From Cyclospora cayetanensis (Eukaryota > Apicomplexa > Conoidasida > Eucoccidiorida > Eimeriidae), in assembly GCF_002999335.1 (NCBI RefSeq), contig NW_020312635.1, positions 1-64,000 on the forward strand: a stretch of 64,000 nucleotides of DNA, written 5' to 3'. The position numbers were made by a program, and so were the translations under genes. This document shows positions 1-13,737 of the stretch, piece by piece (position 1 is the stretch's first letter; every line of letters begins with the position of its first letter). The notes under the pieces were generated by a model that saw only the letters and a program-made list of their open reading frames with translations, did no database searches and was not told where the DNA came from.

Positions 1-1648
1 ACTACACAACCCAATTCCCAATACTAGTAGGAGATGGGTTGTTGGGGTCTGCAAGGGTTAGTTGGGAACACCGGTGTCTCTGGTTTTCCTTCTAGCTCGC
101 CTTGTACTGTAGGCTAGGGCTTGTTGAAACAATGTCGGTATCTATTGGTCAATGTCTCGACTTGCCTTTTTCGTCTCAGCCAAGCGTACAGGCGGTGCCC
201 TCACTTGCTTCTGAAGTCTGAAGTAGTCGAGCTTCTGTGGGAGTCCCACCGACCGACTCCTTGAACAACAGAGTGACTGGCCAGCCTATTTCTACCTCGC
301 AAGACACTTGGGGCAAATCCCAGGTTGACCACTATTGGAGGAGCTTTTTAGCGTCTGACGACTGTAGTAATCCTTGCGAGCAGACACCTTCCTCTACATA
401 TATAGAGAGCCAGCAGCAAAGCGCTTTTCCCCAAAAAACCAGCCTCAGATAGCAATCGTTTCCTTTCATCTGGGGTGTAAAAAAGCAAGACAAATGTTGG
501 ACCTGCCAATGAACTCCTCAAGCAGCTCTCCATCCTTATGGCTGTCATACGATTCTACTCGGCATAAAGCCAGCAACGCACCCATAAGCATTTTGTCGGC
601 TGACGAATCACGCCTTTTCATTAGCTGTGGAGTTACTAAGTTTACGCCAGCATGCATGCCGGCTTGTGCCGCCCCAACAGGCGTTGTAGCACCGTCACCT
701 TTCATGGCCCGAGCTTTTGTAAAATCGCATATTGTTTCTAGAGCAAATCGAATTATCGAATTAACAAATGACATCAAGACCAGTTGTAAGAAAGCTTGGT
801 AGACCACTGCATCCAAATCCAGAGAATGAGGGGAGACATGGACCATGCTGTGCTACCAACTGTAAGGATGCATCCAAGATCTCCATATGGAGACAATTAA
901 TTCCGGATTTAGGGTAAACCTAGTCTTAAGTTATCGAGTCTCTTCCTAGAGAATTTTGTCTTTTCTTGACTGCGCCCCTCAGAGTTCCCAACATAGAAGG
1001 AAAATGACTGCTAGGGTGTATGCAGCTCCCCCTTCCAAGTACTTCGGGTATTCACAACTAGATATGCCTACCCAGCATCTAGTGCACATGCACAAAAAAG
1101 TGCGGTCTTCATAAAGCTAGCAGTTCTCGGCCTCGAGAGAAATAGGGGAACAAAACTATCTGTCAATGCTTACCAGATTCTTGGTGAAGTGCAACAACTG
1201 TAGTGGAGAGTGACAAGGTGTAGCATCTTCCGCTACACCATATGAACCCTACGCCCTCAATACGCCTACTCTAGGAGTCTTAAGGATATGTGTTTGCAGA
1301 TGAAACCCTGGAACCGGCCATATTTCTCAAGGTTTTGTGAGTCCAATACGCGTGCTGCAGTGCGCAGTACTCCGTTTTGTGCTTTGCCTTGAAAGATACA
1401 TGACATGTCGGAGCTGCAATCAGCAGCCCAGCCGCATACAGTCAACAGTATCCTAAGCGTAACAACAGGCTGCAAGCCACCCCCGGCCTAGGGAAATTCA
1501 GCATGGCCACATTTAAGGTCGAGGAGAGATCACAAGACACAACTCAAACCCGAAAGTCGCGCCTGGATGCTGTTCGTTCATAATTCACTGCATTAGAGCA
1601 GAAGACAGACTTCTCGAAAAAGGACAACTCGAAAGACATCGCGTATAA
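1..1648. other. No supported gene, left edge
   Basis: Balanced composition with few trinucleotide repeats. Two overlapping ORFs of about 130 to 140 codons lie on opposite strands near 374-846, but neither shows a motif, a start context or flanking exons I recognise. The stretch lies just beyond the stop of the minus-strand CRAL-TRIO gene and should hold its 3' UTR at the right end. Confidence 0.4.
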
Positions 1649-4483
1649 TCATGCGGGCGTGGTTGCTTCCATTGTGACGGCGGACGGAGAACCTGCTGAG
1701 GAGGCCTGCTGTTTCTTCAGAGCCTCCTGCAACATAACCCTCTTTTGTTCGTCCTCTAACGACTCGGGGGTTTCGGGTTCTTCGCTTTCCTCTGCCTCCT
1801 CCTCCTCTCCCTCCTGAGTCTCTGTTGTCTGGACATCCTCTGGAAGCACCACAGAAGCAAACTAGAGTTGGACGCTCATGACAAAGCGCATCAACTCCAT
1901 AGACGTGTTTTCAGCAGTGATCCACGGCTTTTTGCACAGAGCTCTAACTGCCAGCCGAGAAAAAATTCGCACTAGGGCCATCCAACACAGCGAGCGAGCA
2001 AACAAACAAACCTGATGGCCGTTTATCCGGAGTGACACTCTGTGCAATCTTGACGGCCTCTTCAACAGATTTCCCTTGGCCTATGGCAGCGCCAAAGGCG
2101 GCATTTTCCGCCAAGCGCTGCGCCATTGTCTTCGTGAAGAATTCGCGTTGCAGAAACTTCATGTATGTCTCGAACTGCTTTGCTTCTTCAGCCCAGTAGG
2201 CGTCGTGGTCATACTTCGCTGTTGCCTGCCCGCCAGGGATCCAGGTTTCCACGTATCTGGGGTGTATCTGCAGGTCAAGAGTAACGCCACAGGGAAAGGG
2301 GAGGTCAGGTGGCGCAAGACACCAAGACACATCCATTCAGGCGATGAAATCGAAGCTATACTTGTATGGAGACACAAGGAAGCAAGAAAGAAAGTTCGGT
2401 ACGAAGACAAGGATAGGTATTCATTCTGCCTCAAGCCTACGGGCATGTACAAGTCTCGGTGTCTGTCGGGAGACTAGGGGCCGGATGTGTAAGCGAGCGC
2501 ACAGCGTTGAAGATCTGTTGCACGTCTTCGGGGTTACCAGTCGAAAGAAACTTTATTTTCGCGGCGGTTCGAGTTGGCAAAAATGGGGAAATGCAATTCC
2601 AAAAGGTCTGCAGGATATGCATTCGTGCGCAGTAGTACACCCCAGACATAATGTCATCCACAGGGAATAACAATAAGTGGCTCTGCTGTGTGGCGGCTCT
2701 CTGGCCACCACCATCTCAGTGTATCCACCGCGCAACCCCAAGGAGGGGGAATTACAGCTGGCATCGAGGCATAAAATGAAAACTTTGGAAATATAACATC
2801 ATAGGAGAGGTGGACACCATCCTATACCCGAAGCCCTAAACCCCAACATACACACAACTACACATACACACACGCAAACTCACACAAACACAAGATACAA
2901 AGACATACACACAAAGACACACACACAAAGAAACACACACAAAGACACAGACACACAGACACACACACATAAAGACACACGCACAAAGAAACACACACAC
3001 AAAGGCACACACAGACAGGCCTACACAGCCCTTACCCCCTCTTTCAAAGACTGCACAAGGCAACATTACTTCGGGGTGACATCCTAAAAGACTATCTGCA
3101 ACTGAAAGAATACGGGTGCGTATAAGGGGCGTGACGCGAAACCCATAGGAGTGCATGCAGAGAGGGAGATAGAGCAAACAGCCGACAGCGCGAGCAACCA
3201 ACAGACGCATAAAAATAAGCTGCAGCAGCCACCGCACTTACAGTAAAGTACCAAGGCGTGTCCACGATATATGCGGCTGCGAGCTGTTCAGCGTAGATAC
3301 ACTGGAAGATTTGAATGAATCTAAGGGCGGTTCCCAGAGATGGCTGGTTCGCGTTCGAGTAACCGTTGTAATTCATGAGAAAGCACAACCCTGTCGCCGA
3401 TACACCTCGATGCCTGTTTTGTGACTGACACGCTCTCTCGAGTGTATACACCAGAAGCTTTATGGAAGCTTCCTCATCCGCAGTTTCCACATTCAGTGCC
3501 GGCCTGAGGGTCCAGAGCACACACGCACCAACTCCTCGCACGCTCTGGGTGGTACCGGTGCTGTTGTTACGGCTCGAATTCTGGAGAGGGAAGATTTTGT
3601 GTCTGAGACAGATCATGGGTGGGCGGCCTTTGAAGTGGCAGCAACGCGCGGCTAAGCTGCTTTTCACGTTCGCCTCGGGTGGATATACTACATTTCTACG
3701 ATGTCACAAGCAGAGGGGGGGCAGCGTGCTGGGATTCCCCCGTGCATGATTTCAGATCGCTGCGGATGAACATACAACAGCTACTCGAGCAGAAAACAGC
3801 ATCCAAACGCCCTCACCAGACATAGATGAGAGGATGACCATGCCTGTCAAACCCGCGGCGGTAGATCTGTCCTGCCTTTGCTGCTTTCTTGACTTCTTGC
3901 GGCTTGATCCTCTCGGGATGCAGCGTTCGCCGTATAGAGATAGCCTCTAGTAACAAAGAAAAGGCACGAGGGACGTGCCACTCGCGAGCAACAAGCATCC
4001 TGAAGCGGCCAAGCAGAAAGGCCTTAGAGCAGGCGGGAAAAAGGGACGAATGAGGCTGTGCGTCGTGGGAAGCGGGCACGCACAAGGATAGGCAGATGCG
4101 CGCTGGCTGAGCGCCTTAGCTAGCTGCTTGGGAGTAGACCCAACACAGGCAGTAGCAGACAGAGAGGTGAATCACCTGACGAGATTTTGTGGATCGTCTG
4201 TCCAATGAACTTCGAAGCCAGTCAGCGGAGACGTCAGCTGTATCTGCTGTTGGCTCTGCTGAGCGTTTTCTTGCTGCTGCTGGTGGTTGTTGAGCTCCTT
4301 ACTCTTAGCCTCCTTGAGCTTCGCGAGCCTTGCATGCTCCATCCGAATTTTTTTCTTCAGCAGCAGGGTCTTCTTCTGCTGCGTTGCGGTCAAATTGCTA
4401 ACTGCCGCGTGATAGATGTTCAAGACTGGAGGAGGTCCCAAGCAGGGAGACGCTCCCGCGCCAGTCTCTTCGGGATCCGCCAT
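1649..4483 (-). CDS. Sec14-like CRAL-TRIO lipid-transfer protein, six exons
   Basis: Predicted phosphatidylinositol/phospholipid-transfer protein of about 434 residues. Exons with matching phases: 4483-4176, 3999-3817, 3503-3242, 2607-2503, 2267-2012 and 1839-1649. The start is the ATG giving MADPEETG. A Gln-rich basic N-terminus leads into the CRAL-TRIO N region ([20 protein letters not shown]). The lipid-binding domain follows: [22 protein letters not shown], the [16 protein letters not shown] helix, DTPWYF, then the [15 protein letters not shown] block that aligns with the end of Sec14 domains. After it comes a helical segment and an acidic Glu-rich tail. Introns 1 to 4 have good GT-AG sites; the last acceptor (1840) was chosen by phase and is less certain. 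The intron at 2608-3241 contains a long CACACAAAGA microsatellite. Family assignment is strong; the actual ligand cannot be read from sequence. Confidence 0.85.
2846..3022. repeat. (CACACAAAGA)-type microsatellite inside an intron
   Basis: Imperfect repeats of ACACAC and ACAAAGACAC fill most of intron 3 of the CRAL-TRIO gene. The array lies wholly between the donor at 3241 and the acceptor at 2608, so it does not affect the protein. Confidence 0.85.
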
Positions 4484-7400
4484 TCTCAGGGTGTCTTCGG
4501 CTCGACTGAAAGCTGCATGCAATCGGTGCTGCTTGGGTAGCTGCTGCCCCTTCTCCTTTTGCTGCCGCACCCGGGCAAACGACACACACAAACACACGTT
4601 CCCCGGCAGCACAGACCGCCTCTTCTAAGTTCCTGTAGGCAAAATCGGGGGAACGCACAAACGGCCAAGAGACTTCGGGAGAGCGACTTTGAGTCTGTGT
4701 GAAGTGCAGGAGTGGGATTAAACGCAGCAGCACCGGCTCGCCTATGTCGCCGAGACACACGGAGGCTGCGGTGCGATTGTACTCATTCAAAAGCCGGGAG
4801 GGGAGGGGGTCCAAGAGGTTAATCTATGCGGACTCCTTGTTTCGGGAAAAGAAATCCTGACACGCCCCGCGTCATACATGCATACTGAAGCACAGCCTCC
4901 TTTGCATTGCACTCGTTCCAAGTGCTTCATTAAAGTTTTAAAAAGGCGGCAAGAATGCACACCTCTAGCAGTATGCCAGCTCGCCGAACTGACTGACACA
5001 GGGGCCCCAGAAAAAAAGCTGCCCCAAGTGGTCTACTCTCCTGTCCTGCGCTTTTAGATGCCAATTATTATTAAATTCTTGCACATCTCCAGATTTATAG
5101 AGGACATGAATGCCGCATGTCTGCTCTGTTCGTGTGTACGTAGCCGTATGCAGTGTACATACACCAGGGATGCTTCAGCCAGATACTCTGGATGCCGTGC
5201 CTCATACCGTCCAATGTTGAGTGCTCTGGTGCATGGACCTGAAAAGTTACTTATCCAATTTTGATAGATGAAACATTTTTTGCTGTAAAGTGCGGGGTCC
5301 CAATCTGATGGGCGCCACACAGACACCTCGCGTGTACAGGCAAACGAGAAAAGGCTAGACCGTGACTGACTGTGCTTTCACTCTTTCTGAGCCCTAAACC
5401 TCAGCTTACCCTTTGCTTCGGTCTCTCCAATGCTGCAAATCCCATCAGTAGGTCGAAGAAACACCCTTGCCGGGGACGCCAGACGCGCAACGACACTATA
5501 GGCTAGCGAGTTCTTCGCTGAAGGCGCTTTGGGAGGGCATATTGTAGCTGGCTTAAAGCTACGTGTATAACTTTTGCGTGCATTAGTAATGGCTTGTTAG
5601 GAATTCGTTTGGAATCAAGTGTAATTTGGTTCGGCTGTACCTACAGCTGGGTGCAGAGTAGAGTTAATTGTTTCGATACGGAAAATATCGATGTTTGTGT
5701 ACGCGCGGCATGAGTTGCTGCATCCGGCCGTATGCGAAAGTGTGCTCGGAGTGCTTAGACGGCATCACGATGCCAACGCACGGTTGCATTGCCTCCCCCG
5801 CTTTTGCCAAATCCGTGATGGGTACGGACGGAAGGGATAAGAGGGAAGGAGACCTTTCTTGAACAGCACTTGATAGCTTCTGCCATCTTGTATATGAATT
5901 GGGCTAAAAATACGCATGTCTATGGGTATCATAAAAGGTGGAACGTTGCTGAAAGCGTCACAGAGGACATTGCAAAAGCCCCCAAAGGCTGCTCAGGCTT
6001 GGGTTTTGTTAAAGCGGGGGAAACTGTATTTGAGGATTTCGTACCACGTCACACGCCAGTTCTATTAAGCAACTATCTAGTAAAGAAATGAGTATTTGGC
6101 TTGCCTGTTTGTATGCCTTCTTTATCGCAGAGCAACGCGAGGTAGCTATGACAGTATGCAGCAATGGTGCATGCGCGTGCTAGCTAGATGCTGCATGCAA
6201 CTAGCCACGAGTGCTCGGAGTGCTCATATAGTGCTGCCACGTGCATCCCAACTGGCCCATTACCCATATATATTGAGACCTCAGAGGCGGACGGCCTCAG
6301 AGAGCTTTTTTGAAAGTCTTAGTAGCTTTCTGGTGAGTTTGCTTCTAGTCCTAAATTAAGTGCCACCCCACGGATAGTCTTGAATGGAGCCTTAGACTCT
6401 TCCCTTGGAGGCGGCCGAACGGATTCCGTAGAAATACACATCTCCACGTGTGTAGTTGTGCTGTAGCAAGTGGCGCCATAGGCGAGAGGTACCTAGCCTC
6501 AACATCGTACCAAAACTTAACGGGAAGGTATCGAAAGTTTCGGGTTCGAGGACTTTTTCCTGTCTCCTTTTTATTCATCTTAAAGGGGTCGGGCCTGAGG
6601 GTATGGGGGGCGGATAGAGTGCGCGTTGCCCTACCCTCTAAGGAATCTGAGTCTTTGCGTCCATTCGTACAGAGCAACTTAACAAGCAGTCGTTACTGTT
6701 GTAGCCTGGGTGTACACCCACTTCACAACAGATAGTATATACGAACGACCAAGCAAGCGACTCAAAACTTAACCGAACAGTTAGAGCCATTATTTGGTCC
6801 AAACGGTCAACTAGATGAAACTAGCGTTTAAGCAAAACAGCTTGCTACTGCCTTAAAATGACGGGAATGGAAGTCGATATGCCGGAAAGGTACGGCAAAA
6901 GCAAATCCGCAAGCAGCTATATGTATGCGGCTCCTGCATGCTCCTTGTCTTCAGCTTCAAGCTACCTGGTTGATCAGTGACTAATTACCTGGTTAGCGAG
7001 GAATACAAAATAGATATCCAGGCTTGTAGTACTATACATGATGCAACTGCTTCTGGCTCCTATGTTCAAATTCCTCTATGTGAAGAACGCTTTTTGCATT
7101 ACGTGTGCACATCTTTTAAAGAACACTCAGGTAGCAGTTTGGTGCAATCGTCATAGCCAAGTCACATGTATGGCACACGAAGGACCAGGCACTCAGCTAC
7201 AGTGCACACGCCAAAACCTGCACTTTATTACATGCGTTCCAAGTTACGAGTAAGAAATGGATGAACCTGTTTGGTGACCCTGTGCACTTGAGACATACCT
7301 GGGGCAGATATATATGTATATGCGCAAACGATGCATGATGGCTAATTATTCCCTTTATACTGAGAGCATCCTTCTTTGTAATTCAACATGTGAGCCTGCG

Positions 7401-10400
7401 TGCTTCCCTGGCGTTGTTTTGTGACTTGCCGAGCTGAACCCGAGCAAGAGACCACATCGTTTGATAAGGTTATCTTAACAGACACAGAACAACCCACTCT
7501 GCCCTTTGGAACCTCGATTAAGCAAAAAGGACCCTTCGAGCTGCCTGGAAGCTTTTTGCATTTCTGGCAGACCACTACATCGTTGCCTCTGGGCATCACC
7601 GACGCTGCAGAGGTCGGAGTTTGCTAGTTTGAGAAAGGTAGATGCGTTTTGTACTTCTATTAGACTTTGATGGCTTCTGCGTTGCCCAGTAGCAGCTGAG
7701 TGCAAGGGGTACAATGTTCTTTTCTTCCAGCTAGATGGCACTCTGCAGAAATCGTTTCGTGCTAAGTAAGTACTACTGTGTGTCGAGCTCCTGTTGTCTT
7801 GCACGGCATGAAATTCCCCCCGTCCAAAACTTAAAGTCTTGTGATTTGTGGTTGATCTCCATTCTTGGTAGTATACTATGATAACGTTATGCAGCTAAAA
7901 TTCCCTTTAGTGGGTGCGCCGTACAGGGCATAGAAGCAATGCAGCCAGCAGAGGGTACATGACTGGCTGGCGGAGTTGACTACGTGAGTATTAGTATTCT
8001 CTATAGCTTAATTTCATGTTGCCGAGGCTACAAGTGAACACAAGAGCTAAAGAGTCGCACAGATCACTGAAGGGGCAATGACTCTCCATCACAGATAACG
8101 TGCGACGAAGGTTTCTGCTCGTTGCAGATTTACAGGTCCTTTGGCTAAACCTGCGGAAGCATAGAGCTCGCCAGAGAGCGTCCTCGCATATATTGTTATG
8201 GCCATGGCTACTTCTAATACCCCGTTATACTGAGGAATCCGACCTATAGAAAAGGGTTAGACTAGTAGTTCCCAACAATTCCCGTGAAGTGCGCCCATTC
8301 GTAGGAAATCTGTAAGGCTGCGGAGAGTTCCATTTAAGAGGCCACACTCACGGGTACAGAGTAGGAAGATGCGAGGTTTAACAATGAGGGCCCATCGTTA
8401 AACCTCGCTAGATGGTGGGGTTTGCTGCATCTGAAGGCGTTTGGTTTGGTATCCGCCTGTAGGCTGGGTGGCGCTCATTCTACAGGCACTTCGGCGGGAA
8501 GGCCTGGTGCTATGCACATGAAGGCTATCAGAAAGCTAGCTAGCATATTCTTCCAATTTGCCCCATGCACATGCTGTGCCGCATTCAGGTCAGGAGCAAA
8601 CCTTCGATTTTGGATCATTGTGACGATGTCATTTTAATTGTGCTTAAGGACAGCCCGCGTTATCCTGGAGCATTCGAACCCCCTGCCCTATGAAATGCCT
8701 CAGCCTTCTCTTCGTCCACCTCCTCGCAGCCCGCGGTAAAGACCTGCACTAAAGCTGTAAGCCGTAGTCCCTCATGGCTTGAAAGGTGTAATTAGTGCCG
8801 CGTGTAAGAGCCAAGTTATCGGTAATGCATATGCCAGCCCCTCTGTTCATGGCATATTTCCGCCCAATATCCAGAGCGAATCTTACACGGCTGCGTTTTA
8901 ATGCGAAGATGGCAAACTAGTCGTCCAAGCATTCTTTTTCTGGCAGCTCTTTGCGTGCGGGTGACTAGGGGACTGTACAGAAACGTGAACATTGAAGGGA
9001 CCCGTTTTATGGTTGCGTCGTCGTCTCTCTGCATGATTGTAGCCAATAATACGAGTCAGCCATGCATATAGCAGCGCCTGTATCAAGCACTACAAAATGT
9101 CTATGTATCATCATGACGGAGAGATCGGGGTGCAAATTCTTGAACACTCTACATTTGGGGACTCATGACATCAGCAATGATAATCCCGGAGCGTGGTTAC
9201 GGAGCTCGTTCTTTGACCTGCAAGCCAACGCAGAAGGCAACAGTCTGGGGAAACAGCATGCCTCTCGCTGTGGTGATGTTCACCATGCAGAACGTTGACT
9301 GCGTAGAGCATGAAGGCGCCAGCTGCGTATTGCTACAGTCGTGGACTTTTGGAGTGCCACCTCTGGCTTCCCCACAGCCGCATTTCAATGCACTAATAGT
9401 GACCCGACGCTCTAAGGCGAAGAATTGCCCTTGTCGGCACTGCCGTATGCTCAAAGGCACGTGGTGTCAATGGCTTGGCAAACGGCGCTGTGAGAGGCGC
9501 CGGCTGCTGTAGGAATATGCACGTGTGGCTGAAGATGCCTCACTGCACGAACCAGACTGGAAACCAGAAGGCGCTCGATTGAGCGAATTCAGGAAGAGCA
9601 AGAAGGCATGGATAAGGCCATAATCGTCATTCCCTGGGAGAGCCATATTGTCGCCGAGAAAGAAGCTTTTAGAGGGAAGACAGTGCGTTTGTGCGCTCCG
9701 CAACTCGCGTGTGCATAATTAAATAACCCTTCTTTAGGCATGAGGGTATAGCGCAGGCGGAAAGTCGGCTGTTAATTTTTTGGCATCTGCTTCCCAAAAC
9801 GTATCGACTGACAGGGCCTCTGCACCAGACTTTCCTTTTGGTTACACCGTGGAACTCAAGGCGTCTTCCGTGTAGAGGTAGCGAACAGCTGCACTATCCA
9901 GGGTTGCTTAAGAAACTACGTCGGTTATCCGCACTTACTGACAGCTATACCGTCCTATTCTCTATGCGTGTACCACTTCCTGCCTCGGTTTCGATCTACA
10001 CCTTTCTCTTACGTGCTGTTTCGGATGGCCCATGCTGCTTGCAGCACTAGTCCTTCTGTTTTCCTTGTATACGCTTACTCTGCAGGGTCATCTACAATCA
10101 AGAGACAATAGCAACCGTTCGACTGTCTTCGTGTGCAACGCACGCGTGTGCGTAAGCACGCATATTCACATGCACACAGAGATATAAAAACACATATAGC
10201 CGTGGGCACACGGCCGCGCAGATGTATACCATGTGTACAAGACTAAGCACATATGTACATAAATATATGTTAACACACACTGGCGCACAAGTGTATACAT
10301 ATGGTATATGTGTGCAGAAAAGCACATTTATGCCGATATATATACACTTACATGTAGCCATGAAGGCATCAGTTAACCTCATTCAATGGAATTCGATGTA

Positions 10401-11006
10401 AAGTTGTGCTGTGTATGAACATTTTTCTAGCAAAAGACTGCCAGCCTCCATCGCTGCTCACATACCTATGCGCTGGCTGTATGAACTGAAGCAAACGACC
10501 GATGCCCTTGCCCTAATATGCAGGAATGTTTGTATATCTGCATATCTGCATGCATGGATGCATGCGTATATTTACAATAGTATTTACGAACACCGACAGG
10601 GTGTCTAATGGGCCCGAACTACACAGTGGCGAAACCTAGCAACACGCACACGCTTCCCTCTCCTCGAAACTCAGGGCCTGTGTGTCTTAAGACGAACAAT
10701 CATGTACATACAACGACAGGGGCAAATGTGGTGCTGGGTACGTCCACGAAATGCAAGCCGCAGTCGTAAGCGCCCGGTAGAAAAGTGGGCAGAACCAGCG
10801 AAACACCTGCAGGTATGGCTGGGAACGAACGCAGGAGGAACATTTGCGCGCTATATGGCCTCGTGCACGGGAGTACATACACCCTATGTACCAACTCCTG
10901 CAAGCAGCTCCGCGCGTAAAACTACATTATGCGGCTTTGTCGACGACTCGGTTATAGCGTTCGCCTCGAAAGGCAACAAGCGAAAGGGCGAGCAACAAAG
11001 CCGTGG
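4484..11006. other. Gene-poor, repeat-poor interval of about 6.5 kb
   Basis: No ORF here has recognisable motifs, biased codon use or plausible splice partners; the longest ORFs are about 90 to 115 codons on both strands and look random. CAG/CTG runs are nearly absent. A few AC/AT-rich stretches occur (about 10140-10340). The right end may include the 3' UTR of the minus-strand membrane-protein gene and the left end the promoter of the CRAL-TRIO gene. Non-coding RNAs or genes of many tiny exons cannot be excluded. Confidence 0.5.
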
Positions 11007-12584
11007 CTACCGCCTGCAGCATGAGGACAGAGACACGCAGGCATGCCGAAATCCTTCGGGCTGGCTACGCGAGCAAGCACAACGCACTTCAGACTTAGAG
11101 AACAGCGCAATACGTTTTGCAGCCAGTTCCACGGCCCTAACTTCAGCACTTACTGCCACTGGGAGGAAGCAAATAATCCCTAGGGGGAGAACGAAGCAGA
11201 GGAGCGGCAGGAGCAGCATCAGCAGCAAACCACCGGCAGCAAAGAAGCCCGCAGCGGGCAGCAGCAGCATCGGGAAAAGCAGCACAGCACAGATAGCAGC
11301 GATCCGGACGCCTTGGCTGTGTCCTCCCCTTCCCTGAGCGCACCACAACCCCCATACCCCAACGCCGAACCGCAAGCATTCAGCTCCTTGAAACTACTCG
11401 CTAAATGCGCCTTAGACCCGGAAACACCAAGTGTAGCTAGCACTTTGAAGAAAGCTTTCCGGGTTGCAGAGATTACCTGCAGTACGTCGCCGAGCCATCC
11501 CCACAGTAGGTACACTCCGAGCGCCAAGGGCATGAACCCGCAGAGCTGCAGAAAGCCAAAAGTCGGAAACATTACGAGCTCTCTAGGCGGCAGCGGAAAC
11601 GCATGAAGACGAAAGCAGAAGCCACGCCGTGCTCCTCCCATAAGACTTACAAGCCGGAGCCCCTCAAGAACGATAGGCTTATGCCTCCCTTGCCTCAAAC
11701 GAAGGTGCAAGCAGTCAATCTTGCAAATCTAAATCCTGCATGACGGCAACTCCCATATCCCCTCAGTAACTCCAAAGTGACCGTACCGGGAGAAGGCTTG
11801 CTGCCAACACGCATAAGAGGCCCATAAACGGCACTGACGCAATGATGAGCGAGGGAATAGCCGCAAGAAATGAGGGATGCTGCACCAGCTGCTGCTGCAG
11901 ATCCTGAAGCAGCTGTTGCGTTTTTTCAGCGGTTACAGCCGCCAGCCATGCCCAGCGCTCGTGGTGCTCTCCCCGTCGGAGAAATCCCAGATAGGGTGCC
12001 TCGGAAAGTTTCTGCGCATCTGGCATTTTTGAACTCGGCTCCGTTTCACACAGCTCTTTTTTCGAGGATGCTGACGGAAGGGCAGCTGCGGGCACAACGA
12101 GAGGATTTTCTGCAGCTGCTGTTGTGCCTTCTGGTCTAGGTGGTGCAGCCGCTGTTGCTGACGCTTCGGAGCCTCCCGAGTTGTCGCCTCCGTGATGCTG
12201 CAGAGGGCTGCCTCCTTCTAGTCGGCCTGCAAGCCTTGGCTCGGTGCTGTCACGTGCAGAAGAGGTGTTCATGAGATCCGACTTCTGAAGGAGCGCCTGC
12301 TGTCGCTGCTTCTCCCTCTTCTTGTCGGCAGCTCGCTTGTTGCTGCTTGAACGGGGATGCCGGCTATAGCGTAACGCGGAACCTTCGCTGCTCCGAAGGT
12401 TTAAAGGAGTCTTGATGGCTTCGTCGTCTGAAGGTCCTCTTGAGGGGCTCTCCGTTGCCAAGAGGCCTTCTTCCTCTGCTCGTGAATCCGTTTCTTCCGA
12501 ATGCTGCCTCTGCTGCTGCTTGTGGTGTGAAGAGGGGGACCGGCAGACTTTGGAAGAAGCCGAGAGGGCGTGGAGGATTGACAT
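11007..12584 (-). CDS. Predicted multi-span membrane protein, three exons
   Basis: Not a family I recognise. Exons 12584-11787, 11578-11477 and 11393-11007 join in phase to about 428 residues. The N-terminal 230 residues are hydrophilic, Ser/Glu/Gln-rich and low in complexity, starting at ATG 12584 (MSILHAL). A hydrophobic helix ends exon 1 (PSLIIASVPFMGLLCVLAAS), exon 2 is almost entirely one membrane span (LALGVYLLWGWLG), and exon 3 contains a long hydrophobic stretch that could form two spans (IAAICAVLLFPMLLLPAAG and FVLPLGIICFLPVAV). Three successive exons each ending up hydrophobic in phase is the main support. The second acceptor (AGAGAG) is weak, and the plus strand also has an open frame of 211 codons at 10702-11337, so the model is moderate. 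Confidence 0.45.
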
Positions 12585-13737
12585 GTGTGCTATGCGCACA
12601 CGCAGTGCAGTGCAAGGCGGGGTGGAGTGAAAAGCCGGGGGTTCCGATAGGACGGGGGGTGGGGAATTAATGGGGGGTAGAGCCAGGGGGATTCAACTTG
12701 TGTCCACTTTAAATGCTTATAGAACTCACAGGAATGCAACTAGGAGTTTTCAATTGCCTAGACAAAGATGCGCGCACACTAGGATTTCTTCGGTTTGAAC
12801 GTGGAAGGCCGACACGCCAGGGGAGCGAGATTGTGCCCGAAATTAGCACCAATAGGTCCTAAGCAAAGCACAAGAAGACACTCGGAAACAGTATAGTATT
12901 GAATTTGAGTCCAGATAGAGGGAACTGGTCTATTTTTCAATGAGGAAAACCGATGTGCGGGGGGGGCTACTAAGGGGGGTCCTTACCTCTTTTCTCCCTT
13001 CGCGCAACTGTGCACAGGGAGGCTGCGGAGCAGCAAAAGAAGAAATAAACTAGATTAAATGAGGGCATGAAATTCAAAAGCTGTTATTTTTGTCATTAAA
13101 ATACTTACACCAGAATTTTTTCAGCCGGCTTGCTCCGTATTTGGGGCTGAGACGCTTCCTCCTCACATCGAGAAAGCAGCGCTGTGTGTGCCTTTTGTCC
13201 GTGGGAAGATGCTGAACCCTCGTCACCCTAGCTTTTGCTGTGTTCCACTCTTCCTCACTTGGGTATATTGAGTTAGACTGGCAGAAGGTGCTGCCAGGAA
13301 TGAAGGGAGCAGTAGTATGTAGCAGGAAATGTGGAAGGGGAGGTCGGGTGCACTGAAATTAAACCGGGAATACGGACATAGAGGCACTGCCGATGCGCTT
13401 CCGCGCGTTTCTCGTGCAGATCGTACTTTGAGCCTAAGGTAAAAGCCCTTAATCATTGGTGTGCGTCGCATGACACGGAAACCTACTGTACAACTTTGCG
13501 CACACAGAATCGCGAGGACCATGAAGCCTGTAGGCATATCATAGATCTTCAGCCGGAATGCAAAAGGACACGGATAGCTATATTTTTCTTAGGGGTCCGA
13601 GTGTATGCACAGTTATTTACGAACTGCATTCATTGCAGCATCCGGCTCGAAGGAAGGTCGGCTTCAATTTTGCGAATTCATTGTCTGTCCGACTGATATT
13701 TTCCCCCTTTGTTGCCTCCAACCGAGCCAAATCATCT
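12585..13737. other. Intergenic, divergent promoter region
   Basis: Separates the minus-strand membrane-protein gene from the plus-strand coiled-coil gene. No supported ORF. It probably holds both promoters; no motif could be assigned. An in-frame ATG at 13558 lies upstream of the chosen start of the coiled-coil gene and would add 60 unremarkable residues. Confidence 0.4.

Noticed and set aside
374..846. Overlapping ORFs of about 140 (plus) and 126 (minus) codons
   Set aside because: Both are open over the same bases, neither has a motif or plausible splice partners, and such lengths are expected by chance in this GC-moderate DNA.
2834..5400. Telomere-like CCCTAAAC heptamers at about 2834 and 5391
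   Set aside because: Single isolated copies only; a subtelomeric or interstitial telomeric array would need tandem units.
8660..8700. Possible tRNA T-arm (GGGTTCGAATGC on the minus strand)
   Set aside because: The stem bases flanking the TTCGAAT loop do not pair, and no D-arm or anticodon arm could be placed around it.
10702..11337. 211-codon plus-strand ORF
   Set aside because: Arg/Ser-rich without motif; the opposite strand gives three phase-compatible hydrophobic exons that better explain the region, though not with certainty.
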